Of a stretch of DNA of 64,000 nt, positions 10,125 to 20,074 are shown one piece after another. Position 1 is the stretch's first letter. Each line of letters starts with the position of its first letter. Origin of the DNA: Meconema thalassinum (taxonomy: Eukaryota; Arthropoda; Insecta; Orthoptera; Tettigoniidae); the NCBI GenBank assembly GCA_946902985.2, contig OX336396.1:238158297-238222296 (forward strand), given 5' to 3'. A model generated the notes under the pieces. The model was not told the origin of the DNA. It ran no database searches and was given only the letters and a program-made list of their open reading frames with translations. Made by a program: the position numbers and the translations under genes.

Positions 10125-12167
10125 GGTTGGTTCCTCAGTTTAGGGGCTGCGACAACGCGGTCATGTAGCCCCGTGTACTTTGGGTGTGTGTAGAATCTGT
10201 CTGATAACCGGCGTTAATTGTGATGGCTGTATTGGTGTGTGTATCTGTTTTTAGCCTATTTTCAATTTTGAAAAAATAGGCTTATGAGATCACCTTTTGT
10301 CCGTGTGTGTGTGCGTGAGTGTGTGTGGAGTGTGTGTGTGAGGTGTGTGTGTGTCCCCCCCCCCCCTAATAAATTCTAAACAGCTGGAGTGATTTCAATG
10401 AAACTCGGTAAGTTCATACCACTATTCCGGGTGACCCCGACCGTGTCCTTCAAATTTTGTTACGTCTCACCAATCCAACATGGCGGCTGTGCGAAGTATT
10501 ACACCAGCATTTATATCTCCGAAACTATTACCGATATCACCCTGGATTTTTACGGTAATAAAGGGAACTACTAGAAGTTCACCTATGTGACTTTTGAAAA
10601 ACTGGTAACTATAAAACCAACATGGTGGCCAAGCGAAGTTGCGACGTTTAAATATACGTTTCTCGCGATTTAACCAACCAAACGCAATAAAACTTGGTGC
10701 AGTATATGTTTATACACATTGTAATGCACCGACATCTAACTTTCTTTCAATTGTTTACATAACCACAAGATGGCGGCTGTGCGAAATATTTCACCGGCAT
10801 TCTATATCTATGAAACTATTAGTGGTATCACCCTGATATATTGTACGGAGATAAAAGGCACTACTGGAAGTTCATCTATAAGATTTTCAAAATCCGGTTA
10901 ACTACAAAACGAACATGGCGTCCATGCGAATTTGAAAATTTAAATAGACTTTTCTCGCGATTTAATGTTCCAAACGCAATGAAACTTGGTACAGGAAATG
11001 TTTATACACATTGTAATGCACTGGTATCTAATTTAGTTCTATTGTTTACATAACCTCAATATGGCGGCTGTGCGAATTTTAAAGTTAAGTTTTTATTTCT
11101 TGTGTCGTAATCATGCGATCGAAGTGAAAGTTTGAATAATGAACCTAAGCAATAATTTTCCTTTAATGGTACATGACTCTATGGCCTATACATTTAACAA
11201 TCCAACATGGCGACCATCCGATATATTTAGACGGCTCTGAATGTCTACGAATCTATTATAGCAATCAAACTGAATATTTTTATATTCATAGGGGCTATGA
11301 AAAAAGTTCACCTATAGGACTTCAAATAACCTGGTGATCACAAGTCCAACATGGCGACGCGAAATATAAATATTCACATGGACTTTTCTCGCAATTTAAC
11401 CATCCGAGTGCAGTGAAACTTGGTACAGTAAATCCTTATACGTATGTTAATCTACTGGCATCTAATTTTTTCAATTGTTTCCATAACCACAAGATGGCAG
11501 CTCTGCGAAATTTTAAAATCTCCTAGTTACTTCTTGTGTCCTAATCATGCGGTTGAAGTTTGAATGCTACACTTACACAATAATCTTCATGTAACAGTAC
11601 ATAACTCTAGGACCTACATATATAAAGTCCAACATTGCCACCACCCGAAATATTTAGTCGGTTCTCAATATCTACGAATCTATTACAGCAATCAAACTGA
11701 AATTTTGTATGTTGATAGTGGCAATTAACATAAGTAGGATATATAAAAATAGGCTGTATAGTTCTTCACGGAACTACTTGTTTAATTTAAGAACAGACTG
11801 CAACTTAGAATTTTTCAAATAGTTCCTACTTTTGCCGCCAAGCGCCACCGTCAACGACTACTAGGCCAAGTTCAGAACTTAGCTACTAGACGCCACCGCA
11901 GTCGGCTCTTGGCGTCGAACGTAGAAACCTAAGAGCGTTGTTTACATTCTTAACCTATCCAATTTAGCTTCACACAGGTGTAATTAGCGGAAGGTTCTTT
12001 AACATGCCATAAATCTATGGCATTGGACCACCGGCTTTACTTCCCCTCCGAAGAAAGGCAAACGGAGGGATTTTTAACGCTCTTGAAAATCCAACGGTTT
12101 CGGCCGGGATTGAACCCGCTATCTTGGGCATAGAAGCTCAGCATGCTACCGACTACGCCACCGAAGG
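10125..12167 (-). mobile_element. SINE family B, split by a Helentron-like element
   Basis: Two pieces of one minus-strand SINE: the tail at 10125-10252 (ggttcctcagtttaggggct ... tatctgtttt) and the head and body at 11782-12167. The head on the minus strand reads GGCGTAGTCGGTAGCATGCT with B box GGGTTCAATCCCGG. The two parts join exactly where the uninterrupted copy at 47.3-47.8 kb is continuous. Family B is long for a SINE, about 510 bp. Confidence 0.85.
10253..11781 (-). mobile_element. Helentron-like element H2 (1.5 kb)
   Basis: The 5' end is at the right: on the minus strand ACAAG, then the hairpin TAGTTC-cgtgaa-GAACTA, then AGCCTATTTT. The 3' end at the left has a hairpin AGCCTATTTT/AAAATAGGCT around an AATTTTG loop, preceded by an AC/GTGT microsatellite and a C tract (10355-10366). 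Between them are four diverged modules of about 300 bp, each carrying 'aacatggcggc'. No coding. It is inserted in T-rich sequence of SINE B. The second copy is at 24144-25666 in opposite orientation. The assignment to Helentron/HINE is inference from architecture. Confidence 0.7.
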
Positions 12168-12184
12168 TGAAATCTGAATGAACA

Positions 12185-12566
12185 TTGGGAACTCGTCAAG
12201 AAACCAAGGCACCCATGCGAGAACAACCTTCTTCATCTTCTCCTCTCGATTTTGGCCTACTGTGGACCGCGTTGAACAAATTGGCCGACTTGCCAATCTC
12301 TTCTTCTCCTCCCAGAATTTCTTCATGCATTCGCCGAGTCTCCTCCTTCTTTCTTAAGACCAGATGACCTTGGTTTTTGAGCTAGGATTTTCCTGAATCC
12401 CTTTAAATTTACCAACCTTCATTGGGAGCAGTGATTTGTTGAGAACATCCTCTTGAGTGATGCTAATTTCTTTAAGATCTGCTCGTATTTCCTCAACCCA
12501 TTTTGTAGTGGACTTGAATTTGCTAATGTAAGTGAATATCCTCTTGGTTAACCTATTGTTGCTCAT
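12185..12566 (-). pseudogene. LINE 3' fragment, family L-c
   Basis: The minus strand reads a C-terminal LINE tail (IRADLKEISITQEDV, KGIQENPSSKTK) followed in another frame by the basic end also seen near 26.4 kb. No polymerase motifs are present. It sits head to head against the plus-strand LINE that starts at about 12567. Confidence 0.65.
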
Positions 12567-13095
12567 TCATGTGAGGTGGCCATAAAATTTAATCCTTCTC
12601 TTACCTTCATTAAAATGAAAAATCTCCTCAGTAACCGTAGTCTAACTCTAGATCTTAGCTTGCGAATGGTCAGGGGATGTGTGTTTCCCACACTACTGTA
12701 TGGATTGGAAGGGTGGACTCTAACCCAGGCTCTGTGTAAGAACCTGAAAGCCTTCGAAATATGGATGTATCGGTGGATGTTACGTATTTCGTGGACCGAA
12801 AGAATGAGAAATGGCGTACTGAGGCGATAAGAAGATTACACAAGAAGACGGAAGTGCACCTTTCCATCAAGAATCGGAAACTCGAATATTTCGCACACGT
12901 GATGCGGAATGAAAAATACGGATCCTACAGTTGGTGATTCAGAGGAAGATCTCAGGACAGCGGGGACCCAGCCGAAGGAAAATCTCATGGCTGAAGAACC
13001 TCAGGGACTGGTTTGAGATGAACACAACGACTTCATTCCGTGAGGCAGGCCCTAAGACTAGAATAGCCACGATGACCGCTGACATTCGATAAAAG
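12567..13095 (+). pseudogene. RTE-like LINE 3' end leading into a satellite
   Basis: The plus strand reads the post-RT domain: VFPTLLYGLEGWTLTQAL, AFEIWMYRWMLRISWTER, then in shifted frame IKNRKLEYFAHVMRNEKYGS and RRKISWLKNLRDWFEMNT, ending at a stop near 13090. At least two frame breaks. The last bases run straight into (GGCAC)n and then a GAATAA hexamer array, as a simple-repeat LINE tail would. Confidence 0.75.
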
Positions 13096-13126
13096 ACGGC
13101 ACGGCACGGCACGGCACGGCACGGCA
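13096..13126 (+). repeat. (GGCAC)n LINE tail repeat
   Basis: Five to six copies of the pentamer GGCAC immediately follow the LINE coding end. They sit between the LINE and the much larger AT-rich array and are read here as the original retroposon tail. Confidence 0.85.
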
Positions 13127-13130
13127 AGGA

Positions 13131-13719
13131 GAATAAGAATAAGAATAAGAATAAGAATAAGAATAAGAATAAGAATAAGAATAAGAATAAGAATAAGAAT
13201 AAGAATAAGAATAAGAATAAGAATAAGAATAAGAATAAGAATAAGAATAAGAATAAGAATAAGAATAAGAATAAGAATAAGAATAAGAATAAGAATAAGA
13301 ATAAGAATAAGAAAAGGAATAAGAATAGGAATAAGAAAGGGAATAAGAATAAGAATAAGAATAAGAATAAGAATAAGAATAAGAATAAGAATAAGAATAA
13401 GAATAAGAATAAGAATAAGAATAAGAATAAGAATAAGAATAAGAATAAGAATAAGAATAAGAATAAGAATAAGAATAAGAATAAGAATAAGAATAAGAAT
13501 AAGAATAAGAATAAGAATAAGAATAAGAATAAGAATAAGAATAAGAATAAGAATAAGAATAAGAATAAGAATAAGAATAAGAATAAGAATAAGAATAAGA
13601 ATAAGAATAAGAATAAGAATAAGAATAAGAATAAGAATAAGAATAAGAATAAGAATAAGAATAAGAATAAGAATAAGGATAAGAATAAGAATAAGAATAA
13701 GAATAAGAATAAGAATAAG
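13131..13719 (+). repeat. (AAGAAT)n hexanucleotide satellite
   Basis: About 98 units of AAGAAT with very few changes. The plus strand has no C through the block. A variant patch at 13310-13350 (aaaaggaataagaatagg, then aaagggaataag) resembles the longer unit that takes over after 13720. Confidence 0.97.
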
Positions 13720-15183
13720 AAAAGGAATAAGAATAGGAAAAGGAATAAGAAAAAGAATAAGAAAAAGAATATGAAAAAGAATAAGAAAAGGAATGAGAAA
13801 AGGAACAAGAAAAAGAATATGAAAAAGAATAAGAAAAGGAATAAGAAAGAGAATAAGAAAAAGAATGAGAAAAGGAATAAGAAAGTGAATTTGAAAAAGA
13901 ATAAGAAAAGGAATAAGAAAGAGAATATGAAAAAGAATAAGAAAAGGAGTAAGAAAGAGAATATGAATAAGTAAAGGAATAAGAAAGAGAATATGAAAAA
14001 GAATAAGAAAAGGAATAAGAAAGAGAATATGAAAAAGAATAAGAAAAGGAATAAGAAAGAGAATATGAACAAGAATAAGAAAAGGAATAAGAAAGAGAAT
14101 ATGAAAAAGAATAAGAAAAGGAATAAGAAAGAGAATATGAAAAAGAATAAGAAAAGGAATAAGAAAGAGAATAAGAAAAAGAATGAGAAAAGGAATAAGA
14201 AAGAGAATATGAAAAAGAATAAGAAAAGGAATAAGAAAAGGAACAAGAAAAAGAATATGAAAAAGAATAAGAAAAGGAATAAGAAAGAGAATAAGAAAAA
14301 GAATGAGAAAAGGAATAAGAAAGAGAATATGAAAAAGAATAAGAAAAGGAATAAGAAAGATAATATGAAAAAGAATAAGAAAAGGAATAAGAAAGAGAAT
14401 ATGAAAAAGAATAAGAAAAGGAATAAGAAAGAGAATATGATAAAGAATAAGAAAAGGAATAAGAAAGAGAATATGAAAAAGAATAAGAAAAGGAATAAGA
14501 AAGAGAATATGAACAAGAATAAGAAAAGGAATAAGAAAGAGAATATGAAAAAGAATAAGAAAAGGAATAAGAAAGAGAATATGAAAAAGAATAAGAAAAG
14601 GAATAAGAAAGAGAATATGAACAAGAATAAGAAAAGGAATAAGAAAGAGAATATGAACAAGAATAAGAAAAGAAATAAGAAAGAGAATATGAAAAAGAAT
14701 AAGAAAAGGAATAAGAAAGAGAATAAGATAAAGAATGAGAAAAGGAATAAGAAAGTGAATTTGAAAAAGAATAAGAAAAGGAATAAGAAAGAGAATATGA
14801 AAAAGAATAAGAAAAGGAATAAGAAAGAGAATATGAATAAGAAAAGGAATAAGAAAGAGAATATGAAAAAGAATAAGAAAAGGAATAAGAAAGAGAATAT
14901 GAAAAAGAATAAGAAAAGGAATAAGAAAGAGAATATGAAAAAGAATAAGAAAAGGAATAAGAAAGAGAATAAGAAAAAGAATAAGAAAAGGAATAAGAAA
15001 GAGAATATGAAAAAGAATAAGAAAAGGAATAAGAAAGAGAATATGAACAAGAATAAGAAAAGGAATAAGAAAGAGAATATGAACAAGAATAAGAAAAGAA
15101 ATAAGAAAGAGAATATGAAAAAGAATAAGAAAAGGAATAAGAAAGAGGATAAGAAAAAGAATAAGAAAATGAATAAAAAAGAA
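13720..15183 (+). repeat. 36-bp minisatellite derived from the AAGAAT array
   Basis: About 40 units with consensus aagaataagaaaaggaat + aagaaagagaatatgaaa. Unit variants recur in blocks: gtgaatttgaaaaag occurs at 13883 and 14754 within matching stretches of about 100 bp that differ by one base. That indicates duplication of multi-unit blocks. Open frames of 433 codons (plus) and 770 codons (minus) across the array arise because the repeat length is a multiple of three and stop codons are absent; they are not genes. Confidence 0.95.
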
Positions 15184-15420
15184 AAGGAAAAGAAGAAACC
15201 GTTACAGTTACCTTGTGTGAAAAGTAACTCAGTGACAGTTACAATTTTCAAAGTACCACTTAGTTGGTGTATTGGCTTTCATATTGTATACTGAGATCCT
15301 TCTCTATAGAACAGAACACCGCAGGGGTTGCTTGGCGGGTGGCTCACTGGGTGTAGCAGCAGCGTAGCGCTCAACTATTTCAACATATTTACACTTTTTT
15401 AATGTATTTAATAACCATCA
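15184..15420. other. Unassigned flank of the satellite
   Basis: Unique-looking sequence between the satellite and the mariner remnant; nothing recognised. Confidence 0.4.
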
Positions 15421-15650
15421 TTACTTGCATAAATCTATGTGTAGTTGCTGGAAATGCTGTCCTTCATTAGCTAAACACACGTTGCGCCGACGCGACGTAG
15501 GAAGTTTTGGTACACTCGCTGTAATTCATCCCCACTGATATTTCGTATCAGTGCAATTATTTCGTTCTTGAGAGTCTCCAGAGTACGCCGATTGTTCATG
15601 TATATCTTTTGTTTAAGGTTCCCCCACAAATAAAAATCGCATGGCGCTGA
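15421..15650 (-). pseudogene. Mariner-like transposase C-terminus
   Basis: The minus strand from 15650 reads SAPCDFYLWGNLKQKIYMNN, with the third catalytic aspartate in PCDFYLW, followed by a tail (RRTLETLKNEII, LRRVGATC). A frame change then leads to NEGQHFQQLHIDLCK and a stop at 15421. This is the ordinary C-terminus of a mariner-family transposase that uses CDF(Y/F)LWG. It is a different family from the remnant at 1.5-2.0 kb. No terminal repeat was found. Confidence 0.8.
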
Positions 15651-16177
15651 AACTTACGAACAATTTACTGTAAGACTTCTTCTTGAGAAGATAAGTTTCC
15701 ACAAGGAAAATTCGATGTTTTGTTCTAAACCTAACAATGTTCACGTGATACCAGATAGGCTACAGTTCTCCACCACACGTCTTAACTCTCTCAACGAAGG
15801 TATCTTGCCAGCTGCGTATGTAATCAATGCCAATTTAAAAAGTACATTATGTTCCTACGTAGCCCAATAAATTTTCAGATCATGTTAGACCTTAAAATGG
15901 AATACCTTAATAATTACTATGCTTGCTCATAAAAATCATAATGAATTTATAAACCTTAAACAGAATAATAACTAGACCAACTTACCCACTGTTTGTCAGT
16001 AGTATTGATTGTATCACAAGGGTAACAGGAGACGCCGGTATCTCGTTTTTATGAAGCACTAATGCAGACATTCACTTACACGAATATGTAATATCATTAA
16101 GCAATAATAACTAAGCACAGATAATCAAGAGAGACGATTGCTAAGCGAAATTATTCACACCACTATCACATCATAAA
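15651..16177. other. Unassigned AT-rich spacer
   Basis: No frame or repeat recognised between the mariner remnant and Helentron-like H3. It may contain the rest of the mariner copy in unrecognisable form. Confidence 0.4.
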
Positions 16178-17088
16178 AACAAGATGTTCAGTAAAGAACA
16201 TATAGCCTACTTTCTCCTAAATGCATGGGTATTGTTATAACTCTTTGTCCTTTTCAGGGAGTATAATTGAATGTTGGTTGTAGTAGTTTGTTGAAATACA
16301 ACGTGTTATACGGATATTAAACATCAATATGAGGTGGCCTTTGCTAGTGCTACCTCTGTATAAAATTTCATTCAATTTGGTTTCACCGTGTTTGAATTGA
16401 TGGCCACTATCTGCAAACTATTGGGCTGATGACCTTGTAGCTCAGTAAAAAGATGCTTCCCACAAAAAGGTATGTTGTTGCAAAATTTGGTAGAGATCAA
16501 ATGATTGGGTTGGTCGTAATTTGATTTAAGCTTTTAACATTTGGACGGCCGTCATTCCGTTTCCGTCAAGATGGCGGCGATATAAAACATGACCCTGAGG
16601 TGCCCTTTGCTAGTGCTACCTCTGTACCAAATTTCGTTCAATTCAGTTTCACCGTGTTTGAATTGATAGGGGAATCGATTTGCACACTTACATGGCCACT
16701 ATCTCCAAACTCTTGGGCTGATGACCTTGTAGTTCAGTCGAAGGATGCTTCCCACAAAAAGGTATGTTGTTGCAAAATTTGGTAGAGATCAGATGATTAG
16801 GTTGGTCGTAACTTGATTTAAGCTTTTAACATTTGGATGGCTGCCATTACGTTTCCGTCAAGATGGCGACGATATAAAACATGACACTCAGTTGAATTTT
16901 GGAGTGCTACCTCTGTACCAAATGACATTCAAATCGGTTTCACCGTGCTTGAATTGATGGGGGGGGGAAGTTATTCAGAGTACACACACTCACATCCAGA
17001 CACGCAGACAGACACACAATTTTTGGCCCTGTGTTTTTCTCATAAGTCTACTTTCATTTTTTGCAAAAATCGTAAGCAGGTTAAAATC
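16178..17088 (+). mobile_element. Helentron-like element H3, short copy
   Basis: The 5' end is AACAAG, hairpin ATGTTC-agtaaa-GAACAT, then AGCCTACTTTC. The 3' end has 'cataagtctactttc' and a diverged closing repeat (cgtaagcaggttaaaa). Three modules of about 290 bp each contain 'gctagtgctacctctgta' and are separated by 'caagatggcggcgatat'. A G tract and AC repeats precede the 3' end. The long copy at 28421-32456 has five modules. Confidence 0.7.
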
Positions 17089-17582
17089 CACGCAACATAT
17101 AAACAAAGCATGTACACCACAATCGTCAGCCATGTTTCCTCTGTCTTGCCGCCAGTGCCAGATCTGGTAGTTATACAGTAGAAGGTCCTGGAGAAAGGAT
17201 GCGGTCTAACGCTTGGTGTCCATGTATTGAACGAAAACATACGAGTATCGTCTGTCTTGTGTTCTGCAGGCGAGGATTGCGTCCCTTTGAAGTAATGGTT
17301 GTTGATCGTTCAATGATTACAACATCGTCACCTTGTTGCCAACTCGTTCGAGGTTCATTGCAGAATCTTACTACAGTACTTTATTCCACTTTTTGAATGT
17401 TTAGTGTTATAATCAAACGCACACTAAACTGGACCCCGAGTGTCATTTAAACATGATTTCAACTTTTAAAAAATCCGATCAAAAATGAAGAAATGTGGTT
17501 AAAATCCGGAAAAAGATTCCCTGCGAAAAGTAATTATTCGTAGAATAGAGAATGATGGTAGAACGGTGAACATTGTGTGTAC
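17089..17582. other. Unassigned spacer
   Basis: No recognised repeat, RNA or protein motif. Short frames on both strands here have no family features. Confidence 0.4.
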
Positions 17583-18415
17583 CGGTAATGGTTGTTGTTG
17601 TTTGAGTCTTCAGTCTTTCGACTGGTTTGATGCAGCACTCCATACTTCCCTGTTTTGAGGAAATCGTTTCATCTCTACATAGCTACCACACCCTACATCC
17701 GAGACAATTTGTTTAACATATTCTAACCTTGGTCTACCCCTACTGTTCTCATCCTCGACTCTTCCTTCCATAACTAAGTTTTCTATTCCTGGGTGTCTTA
17801 GTACGGGTGTCGTGCCATTTCGTTCAGGTGCCATTTCGTCCAAATTCCACGAACATAGGCAGGTGGGTTGACTCTCTACCGGCCCACTAGTGCTATTTCG
17901 TCCAAACACCTATGATTGACAGTTTGACAGGTCTACAAATTGTTTCATTTCATTGCGATTCTTGTTAGAAATAAGTAATTTTTTGATGTTTGTAATAATG
18001 TACGTCACTCGCTCCGCTCGTTTGCCACAAGTCAACTATATTTTACAATGAAATGCTTATATGTAAACAACATAGTGAGAAAAGAAACAAATATTTTCAC
18101 AAAACAGGTGATAATTATTATTATTATGATGATGATGATGATGATAATTGTTGTTTTAAGGGGCCTAACATTTAGGTTATCGGTCCTTAAAGGTCTGGGT
18201 GATAGTGAAAATGACAATGAAGTGGAAACCTGAACGAAAATTAAGTGAGAAGGAAAATACTTACAAAAAAGGAACTCGGATTGAAACTACTCACAAAATG
18301 GAGAGCGGTAATAGGCCTACTTACAAAATGGAATTTAGAACGAAAATAGTCACAAAAGGAATAGATTGAATCAGGGGCGGCTCCTGATTAAAATTTTAGG
18401 GTGGCCAGATGATAC

Positions 18416-19018
18416 TATTGTTGTTGTTGTTTGAGTCTTCAGTCTTTTGACTGGTTTGATGCAGCTTTCCATGCTTCCCTGTCCTGAGCTAATCGTTTCA
18501 TCTCTACATACCTACCACACCCTACATCTGAGGCAATCTGTTTAACATATTCTAACCTTGGTCTACCCCTACAATTCTTGTCCTCGACCCTTCCTTCCAT
18601 AACTAAGTTTGCTATTCCTGAGTGTCCTAGTATGTGTCCTACCGACCTATCACTTCTCTTCATTAGCAGTCGCCAGAAACATCTCTTCTCTCCCACTAGT
18701 CTTAATACCTCTTCGTTTGTAACCCTATCTACCCATCTGATCTTCATCATTCTCCTGTAACACCACATTTCAAACGCTTCAATTCTCCTCTTTTCTGCTG
18801 CACCAATAGTCCAAGTTTCACTTCCATAGAGCGCCACGCTCCAGACAAAGGCCTTCAAAAATGGCTTCTTAATACCTAAACCTATATTCGATGTCAACAG
18901 ATTCCTTTTATTGTAGAAATGCTTTCCTTGCCTAAGCTAACCTACTTTTTATATCCTCTTTGCTTCGTCCATCACTGGTTATTTTGCTTCCTAAGTAACA
19001 GAAGTCTCCTACTTCTGT
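18416..19018 (-). pseudogene. RTE-type LINE 3' fragment inside hAT-2
   Basis: A 152-codon minus frame (18439-18897) with SVALYGSETWTIGAAEKRR, MWCYRRMMKIRWVDR and KAASNQSKD at the end; the TTG-rich LINE tail is at 18416-18432. It is about 90 percent identical by eye to the copy at 8531-9160 and extends to the same 5' region (acttctgttac). Confidence 0.88.
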
Positions 19019-19253
19019 TGTTGCATATTAAGTATTGTTTTATATTTGACATTCATTGTTGCCAATATTGCTATTATCATAATTTCACACAACACAACAA
19101 TTGAAACAAGTTGTAATACATAGTTGAGGCATTAAAAACTGTACCCGCATGCAGTGGGGTCACTAGGGGGGTGCGGGGGGTGCGGGGGGTGCGGACCGCA
19201 CCGTGTGACACCATCACAAGGGGTGACACCAAAATTAGTGTGGTTCGTAAAAA

Positions 19254-20074
19254 TTGCAGAAGACGAGAGATGCTGGACTAACTCTGCAAGAAGAAAACAA
19301 GAGAGCGATGTTTGAGTGTATTGATCGTTTCCATTCTGAACTCCAGATCAGATCAAGAGCCATCAAGGAAGTAGCAGCCATGTTTGAGGCTGTTCAAGCC
19401 AAGAGTTTGATATCTGCCACTGAAGAAGAGTTACTGGTGTCCATTCCAAAATTAACCACTTTCGATGATGAGTTATCAGAGGAAGAGCTTTTATTAGAAA
19501 TACCAAGGCTGAGAAGGCACCTGAAGGCAGCAGAGATTGATCTCGAAGAAGTCAAAGATTGGTCAGTACTTGACGTTTTGAAATTCATAGCTGAATGAGA
19601 CTTCCTAGAATCTCTCCCATATCTCTCAGTGAGCCTACAATTATTTCTTATGATCTGTGTGTCCGTGGCTCCATGGCTACAGTTCTTGTCCTCGACCATT
19701 CCTTCCATAACTAAGTTTGCTATTCCTGGGTGTCCTAGTATGTGTCCTACCAACCTATCACTTCTCTTCATTCCCAGTCGCCAGAAACATCTCTTCTCTC
19801 CCACTAGTCTTAATACCTCTCCGTTTGTAACCCTATCTACCCATCTGATCTTCATCATTCTCCTGTAACACCACATTTCAAACGCTCAACTCCATGTGAG
19901 AGGAGTTTTTCAAAGCTAAAGTTTATAAAGAACTATTTGTGATCTACCATGGGACAGTCAAGGCTTTCTGATCTTGCAATATTATCAATTGAAAGTGACT
20001 TAGCGAAAGGAGTTGATTTCGATGAAGTAATTAACAAGTTTGCAGCTCTAAAGGGCAGGAAAGGAAAGTTTTGA
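19254..20074 (+). pseudogene. hAT transposase, C-terminal dimerisation region
   Basis: The first open part (to 19595) is acidic and helical (ATEEELLVSIPKL, LSEEELLLEIPRLRRHL) and ends at a TGA. The same frame then continues to LQLFLMICVSVAP, is interrupted by a LINE fragment at 19676-19889, and resumes with CERSFSKLKFIKNYL, a second TGA, then GQSRLSDLAILSIESDLAKG and a stop at 20072-20074. CERSFSKLK and the L-S-D/G-LAILSIE block are hallmarks of the hAT C-terminal dimerisation domain. The N-terminal zinc finger and catalytic core are absent. Not functional. Confidence 0.88.
19676..19889 (-). pseudogene. RTE-type LINE fragment inside the hAT-1 transposase
   Basis: 214 bp of the post-RT LINE region (minus: MWCYRRMMKIRWVDR, EKRCFWRLGMKRSDR), lacking both the 5' part and the 3' tail. 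It is flanked by the direct repeat CTCCATG (19669-19675 and 19890-19896). Removing it restores the hAT reading frame across the junction. The absence of the LINE tail is unusual for ordinary target-primed integration. Confidence 0.85.

Noticed and set aside
12185..13095. Head-to-head LINE fragments as a twin-priming 5' inversion
   Set aside because: The two fragments belong to different LINE families (L-c and an RTE-like tail), so they are independent insertions.
13720..15183. 36-bp repeats as a CRISPR array
   Set aside because: Units are directly adjacent with no spacers, low complexity, and the genome is eukaryotic.
12939..15251. 770-codon minus frame (F/L-rich, membrane-like) and 433-codon plus frame (K/N-rich)
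   Set aside because: Both are translations of the AAGAAT and 36-bp repeats; length comes from repeat units divisible by three with no stops. Only a few flanking residues are not repeat.
18032..18233. Overlapping 61-codon frames with Ile or Met runs
   Set aside because: Created by the ATT/ATG microsatellite at 18117-18146.
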